Positions 6,320-9,890 of a DNA stretch of 9,890 nt are shown piece after piece (the stretch's first letter is position 1; every line of letters begins with the position of its first letter). A program made the translations under genes and the position numbers. Source of the stretch: Campylobacterota bacterium (GTDB taxonomy: Bacteria; Campylobacterota; Campylobacteria; Campylobacterales; Sulfurovaceae); NCBI GenBank assembly GCA_003646525.1, contig QMKU01000027.1:1-9890 (forward strand), read 5' to 3'. The notes beneath the pieces were generated by a model that saw nothing but the letters and a program-made list of their open reading frames with translations, did no database searches and was not told the origin of the DNA.

Positions 6320-7147
6320 ATGAGTAAAGCCAAACGCTACAATCCACCCAAAGTGGAAGCTAACATGATCAAAAAGGGATTTCTGCTCTATCTATTTATG
6401 TTTCCCCTCTTTTTGAGTGTTATTATCGCACTCTTCGGGCTAAAATATATGGCAATTTTGAGCAATGGTATTGCATTTCTACTCTTCTTGGCAGTACTTT
6501 ATCTCTCCAAGAAAGGTTTTGCACAAGAGATCAATTATCACCAGTCCAAACTGACAAAAGCTCCCAAGATACACTATAAAGAACTAGCGGCTTATCTACT
6601 GAGTATTGCTACTTTTTATACAGCATATTTCGCTGGAACACAAGCACTAATCGAATCACTTTTCCTTGCCGCCCTCTCTACTGTAGGGTACTGGCTCTAT
6701 TATGGATTTGATCCACGAGAAGACAAACTGGAAAATTTGGGCGATATCTCTGCCTCAATGGTGATCGAAACACTCAATGAGGCACATCAAAAAATAGATG
6801 CAATAGAGAAGGATATCGGCAAAATAGAAGATCGAGTGCTTCGTGACAAAATAGATATGGCTCTGGAAAAAGCAAAAACCATTCTCGATGCGATTGCTGA
6901 AGATCCCAAGGATGTGAGGTCAGCGAGAAAGTTCCTCATCGTATATATCGATGGAGTCGCCAAGGTGACATCCTCTTATACCGCACTGAACGAAGCAGAG
7001 ATAGATCCTGAAACTAGAGAGAAGCTTTTGCGGCTGATGGAAGATGTTGAAATTCGTTTCCAAAAAGAGCTCAAGCGACTCAAATCAAATAATGAATTTG
7101 ACCTAGATGTACATATCGATGTGCTCACAGAACAGATCAAACATTAA
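6320..7147 (+). CDS. xpaC: XpaC-like membrane protein (5-bromo-4-chloroindolyl phosphate hydrolysis family)
   Basis: A 275-aa inner-membrane protein. Four hydrophobic segments appear as two hairpins at about residues 19-39, 43-62, 88-105 and 109-129. They are followed by the YYGFDPRED motif (about 130-138) and a long cytoplasmic helical region that includes DVRSARKFLIVYIDG, a pattern shared by XpaC proteins (PF10112), and then ends in charged helices. The family name comes from an indicator-dye phenotype; the real biochemical role is unknown. XpaC genes very often precede telA, as here, 19 nt upstream, which strongly supports the assignment. The ATG at 6320 has AAGGA seven bases upstream and follows the 30-aa micro-ORF by 8 nt. 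Inference: a membrane anchor or partner for TelA in envelope stress. Confidence 0.75.
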   Translation: MSKAKRYNPPKVEANMIKKGFLLYLFMFPLFLSVIIALFGLKYMAILSNGIAFLLFLAVLYLSKKGFAQEINYHQSKLTKAPKIHYKELAAYLLSIATFYTAYFAGTQALIESLFLAALSTVGYWLYYGFDPREDKLENLGDISASMVIETLNEAHQKIDAIEKDIGKIEDRVLRDKIDMALEKAKTILDAIAEDPKDVRSARKFLIVYIDGVAKVTSSYTALNEAEIDPETREKLLRLMEDVEIRFQKELKRLKSNNEFDLDVHIDVLTEQIKH

Positions 7148-7166
7148 AAACACTTAAGGAAAAAAA

Positions 7167-8300
7167 ATGGAAACACAAACCAAAGAAGTGATAGAGACTT
7201 CCGTGATAGAGCAGTTGGAAAACCCTGTAGAAGTTATGCCCGAAGAGCAAGATATGGTGACAAAGGCAGTCAACGAACTTGATGTCAAAAATAGAATTTC
7301 AGTGATCTATTTTGGATCTGGTGCTCAGGAAAAACTCGATGAAATATCCAACCGAATGATCGAGGGAGTACAAAACAAAGATCTCGGAAAAGCAGGCGAA
7401 TCACTCAATAATATTGTTGCAGCAATCCGTGGATTTGATCTCGATGAGCTCAATCCAAACAAAAAACTCCCTTGGTGGAAAAAAATCTTTGGTGGCACCA
7501 AGCCTATGGTAAAGTTTATGCAGGGTTACGAAGATGTGCGCGATCAGATCGACATGACTACCAACGAATTGGAACGACACAAAAGCCAACTTATGACAGA
7601 TATCGTCTCACTAGATAAACTCTACGATGCTAACCTTGAGTATTTTAGAAGTCTTGAACTCTATATCCAAGCAGGTGAGCAGAAACTGCTAGAGATAGAG
7701 GAGAAAGATATACCTGAGTACGAGGAGAAAACCAAAGGCGGAGAGATGATCGCCATCCAAAACCTCAAGGAGGTTAGAGGATTTAGGGATGATCTGGAGC
7801 GAAGAGTTCAGGATTTGCGACTCTCTAGGCAGGTAGCGATGCAGTCACTCCCAAGTATTCGTCTCGTACAGGAAAATGACAAATCCCTGATCAACAAGAT
7901 CACCTCCACACTCGTCAATACCGTTCCGCTTTGGAGAAATCAGCTTGCCCAAACCGTGACTATTTTCAGAAGTCATGATGCTGCTGGTGCGATCAAAGGT
8001 GCTACAGATCTCAGCAATGAACTGTTGGAGAAAAATGCAGAGGGGCTCAGAGAAGCCAACCAAGAGGTAAGACAACAGATGGAACGAGGAATATTTGATA
8101 TAGAGAGTATCAAAAAAGCAAATACAACACTCATCGCCACACTGAACGACTCTCTCAAAATTGCGGATGATGGCAAAAAGGCGAGAAGTGCTGCACTAGT
8201 CGAGCTACAGAAGACAGAACAAGAGTTGAAAGAGGCACTCCTATCAGTCAAAGCCAAGGCTGAGGCACTGCCCAAAATAGAAGAAAAAGAGGAGAGATAA
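7167..8300 (+). CDS. telA: TelA/KlaA-family toxic anion resistance protein
   Basis: A 377-aa soluble, almost entirely helical protein of the TelA family (PF05816), named after the plasmid tellurite-resistance protein KlaA/TelA; chromosomal members are linked to stress and antimicrobial tolerance with unclear mechanism. Diagnostic features: the linker LPWWKKIFGGTKPMVKFMQG near residues 101-120, where family members carry a loop-plus-FG motif before the helical core; the KSQLMTDIVSLDKLYDANLE segment (about 139-158); the ELYIQAGEQKL segment; and the LPSIRLVQENDKSLINKI segment (about 229-246). The C-terminus is a long heptad-like coiled coil. AAGGA precedes the ATG. It sits between XpaC and SPFH, its stop two bases before the SPFH start, indicating coupled translation. 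The name does not prove tellurite resistance here. Confidence 0.9.
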   Translation: METQTKEVIETSVIEQLENPVEVMPEEQDMVTKAVNELDVKNRISVIYFGSGAQEKLDEISNRMIEGVQNKDLGKAGESLNNIVAAIRGFDLDELNPNKKLPWWKKIFGGTKPMVKFMQGYEDVRDQIDMTTNELERHKSQLMTDIVSLDKLYDANLEYFRSLELYIQAGEQKLLEIEEKDIPEYEEKTKGGEMIAIQNLKEVRGFRDDLERRVQDLRLSRQVAMQSLPSIRLVQENDKSLINKITSTLVNTVPLWRNQLAQTVTIFRSHDAAGAIKGATDLSNELLEKNAEGLREANQEVRQQMERGIFDIESIKKANTTLIATLNDSLKIADDGKKARSAALVELQKTEQELKEALLSVKAKAEALPKIEEKEER

Positions 8301-8302
8301 TC

Positions 8303-9379
8303 ATGGGTTTGTTTGATTGGGTAGGTGGGCAATTTATCGATGTTATCGAGTGGATGGACAATTCTCAAGATACGATGGTTTATCGTTTTGAGCGTCATGG
8401 CAATGAGATCAAATATGGCGCGAAGCTAATCGTCAGAGAATCTCAAGTGGCAGTCTTCATCAATGAAGGCGAAATTGCTGATATACTCTCGCCTGGCACC
8501 TATGAGCTAGAAACCAAAAATATCCCTATACTCACTTCACTCAAACATTGGGATCATGGATTTAACTCTCCATTCAAGGCAGAAGTCTATTTCGTCAACA
8601 CCAAACGATTTACCGATCTCAAGTGGGGCACCAAAAATCCTATTATGGTCAGAGATCCTGAGTTTAGTATGGTTCGTTTGCGTGCTTTTGGTACTTATGA
8701 GATGCGAGTAGAAGATCCCAAGGTCTTCCTCCAAGAAATCGTCGGTACAGATGGACATTTCACAACGGATGAAATCGATGCACAACTGACCAATCTCATA
8801 GTTTCCAAATTTGCAATTGTCCTAGGATCAAACGAGATTCCAGTACTTGATCTGGCAGGAAATTATGGGAAATTCGGTGATTACATCACAGAAAAAATCT
8901 CTCCTTTCTTCAAAGAGTACGGTCTCACTCTGACAAAAATGCTGATCGAAAATATTTCTCTCCCCCAAGAGGTAGAGAAAGCACTAGATCGACGAAGTAG
9001 TAGAGAGATCACTGGTGACTTAAATGCCAATCTCCAATATCAGGCAGCTGAGGCACTAGGCAATCAAAATGGTGGAGGGGCAGTATCTGATATGGTCGGA
9101 ATGGGTGCTGGGCTTGCGATGGGAAATCAAATGATGCATAGCATGAACCAACAAAATCAAACTGCCACACCACCACCTATGCCAAGCGCACAAGAGAGTT
9201 ACTTCGTCGCAGTAGGCAAGAAACCTGAAGGACCCTATACTAAAGATAAGATCAAAACAATGATCCAATCTGGTACACTTCAACGAGATACACTAGTATG
9301 GACTGAAGGGATGGATGAGTGGCAAAATGCCTCTAGCGTATTGGCATCACTTTTCAAATCTAGACCCCCTGCACTGTGA
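8303..9379 (+). CDS. SPFH (band 7/YdjI-like) protein with C-terminal GYF_2 domain
   Basis: A 358-aa cytoplasmic protein without signal peptide or clear membrane helix. The N-terminus (MGLFDWVGGQFIDVIEWMD) and the RESQVAVFINEGEIADILSPGTYELET segment mark the COG4260/YdjI-type SPFH family ('virion core protein'-like), with the SPFH domain at about 37-235. A Gly/Met/Gln/Pro linker (about 255-299) leads to a GYF_2-type domain at about 300-352: YFVAVGKKPEGPYTKDKI followed by LVWTEGMDEWQNASSV, with the usual W and aromatic positions. GYF_2 domains are thought to bind proline-rich peptides or partners. The family scaffolds membrane-stress complexes; B. subtilis YdjI works beside a PspA paralogue in the ydjFGHI operon. 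The start follows telA by 2 nt and the stop overlaps the next gene's GTG. Confidence 0.85.
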   Translation: MGLFDWVGGQFIDVIEWMDNSQDTMVYRFERHGNEIKYGAKLIVRESQVAVFINEGEIADILSPGTYELETKNIPILTSLKHWDHGFNSPFKAEVYFVNTKRFTDLKWGTKNPIMVRDPEFSMVRLRAFGTYEMRVEDPKVFLQEIVGTDGHFTTDEIDAQLTNLIVSKFAIVLGSNEIPVLDLAGNYGKFGDYITEKISPFFKEYGLTLTKMLIENISLPQEVEKALDRRSSREITGDLNANLQYQAAEALGNQNGGGAVSDMVGMGAGLAMGNQMMHSMNQQNQTATPPPMPSAQESYFVAVGKKPEGPYTKDKIKTMIQSGTLQRDTLVWTEGMDEWQNASSVLASLFKSRPPAL

Positions 9380-9890
9380 AATTTAGCGCGACCAACTTTA
9401 CTTGCCCTAGCTGTGGGGCACCTATGCTCTTCTCGGCAGCCTCTGGAAAACTCAAATGTGAATTTTGCGGTACTCAAAGAGAGATTGAAAATAGACCTGT
9501 GGAGATCAAAGAGTACGACTTCAACGAAACACTCTCCAGACTCTCCAAGCAAACCATAAAGCATATCGAAAAAACCATTACTTGCAATAAATGTGGCAGT
9601 AGCTTTACTCTAACTCCCTACTCTATCAGCTCCAATTGCCCCTATTGTGGCACACCTGCTATTACTGATTTTGTTAGGGAAATCACTCCCAAATCCCTCC
9701 TCCCTTTTCAAGTCACACGAAAAGAGGCAAAAGAGAACCTCAAGAGATGGATTGGCTCCCTCTGGTTTGCCCCTTCTGCTTTCAGTAAATATTTTAGAAG
9801 CGATCAAAAGCTGACAGGACACTATCTCCCTTACTGGACTTATGATAGTGATACACTCACACACTACCGAGGAATGCGAGGAGATACTTA
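9376..9890 (+). CDS. Double zinc-ribbon protein (TFIIB-type ribbons; truncated by right edge)
   Basis: The frame is open for 171 codons from GTG at 9376 to the window end. Two zinc ribbons are visible: C10-P-S-C13 paired with C28-E-F-C31, and C70-N-K-C73 paired with C88-P-Y-C91. They are followed by the family-typical segments LLPFQVTRKEAKENLKRW (about 109-124), LWFAPSAFSKYF (about 129-140) and YLPYWTYDSDT (about 150-160). Such proteins are often annotated as 'TFIIB-type zinc ribbon' or loosely as PriA-like, but they are not helicases. They recur beside SPFH/YdjI proteins, as here. The GTG start overlaps the SPFH TGA (GTGA); an in-frame TAG at 9361 excludes any upstream start, and the first ATG (codon 17) would delete the first CxxC. 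There is no strong ribosome site, so translational coupling is likely. A membrane-spanning C-terminus may lie beyond the edge. Confidence 0.85.
   Translation, partial: MKFSATNFTCPSCGAPMLFSAASGKLKCEFCGTQREIENRPVEIKEYDFNETLSRLSKQTIKHIEKTITCNKCGSSFTLTPYSISSNCPYCGTPAITDFVREITPKSLLPFQVTRKEAKENLKRWIGSLWFAPSAFSKYFRSDQKLTGHYLPYWTYDSDTLTHYRGMRGDT

Noticed and set aside
7973..8398. 141-codon open frame antisense to the telA 3' end and SPFH start
   Set aside because: It lies wholly opposite two well-identified genes, is Ser/Ala/Leu-rich as expected from an antisense shadow, and has no ribosome site or promoter of its own.

Overview
The window is AT-rich, compactly coded bacterial chromosome. Gene content fits a Campylobacterota (epsilonproteobacterial) chromosome such as a Sulfurimonas/Sulfurovum-like organism. 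That assignment is an inference from gene style and base composition, not from a marker gene.

Left part (1-4616, all minus strand): the N-terminal half of a type I restriction-modification DNA methyltransferase (HsdM) runs off the left edge. Upstream of it lie a small two-TM DUF3592-type membrane protein and a complete 115-kDa-class NAD-specific glutamate dehydrogenase, whose best start is the SD-preceded ATG at 4616. Between DUF3592 and hsdM is a 214-bp gap with a good -10 box for hsdM and an unexplained frame that stays open for 62 codons after the DUF3592 stop.

Middle (4617-4908): a non-coding gap holding two unrelated REP-type palindromes. One is a perfect 51-nt head-to-head pair and the other a single hairpin. 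Both start with the GTAG tetranucleotide typical of REP elements mobilised by RAYT transposases. A possible decayed relative of the first lies at 1390-1405.

Right part (4909-9890): a secreted von Willebrand factor A protein (minus strand) is divergent from a plus-strand operon. The operon reads: a 30-aa hydrophobic micro-ORF, an XpaC-like membrane protein, a TelA/KlaA-family toxic-anion-resistance protein, an SPFH protein fused to a C-terminal GYF_2 domain, and a double-zinc-ribbon protein truncated by the right edge. The intergenic region carries back-to-back promoters with mirrored extended -10 boxes (TGCTATAAT). XpaC and TelA are recurrent partners, and SPFH plus zinc-ribbon proteins recur together in envelope-stress operons. 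The most economical reading is therefore a membrane or envelope stress module whose periplasmic arm may be the vWA protein. This module, with its micro-ORF leader and divergent vWA gene, is the most interesting part of the window.
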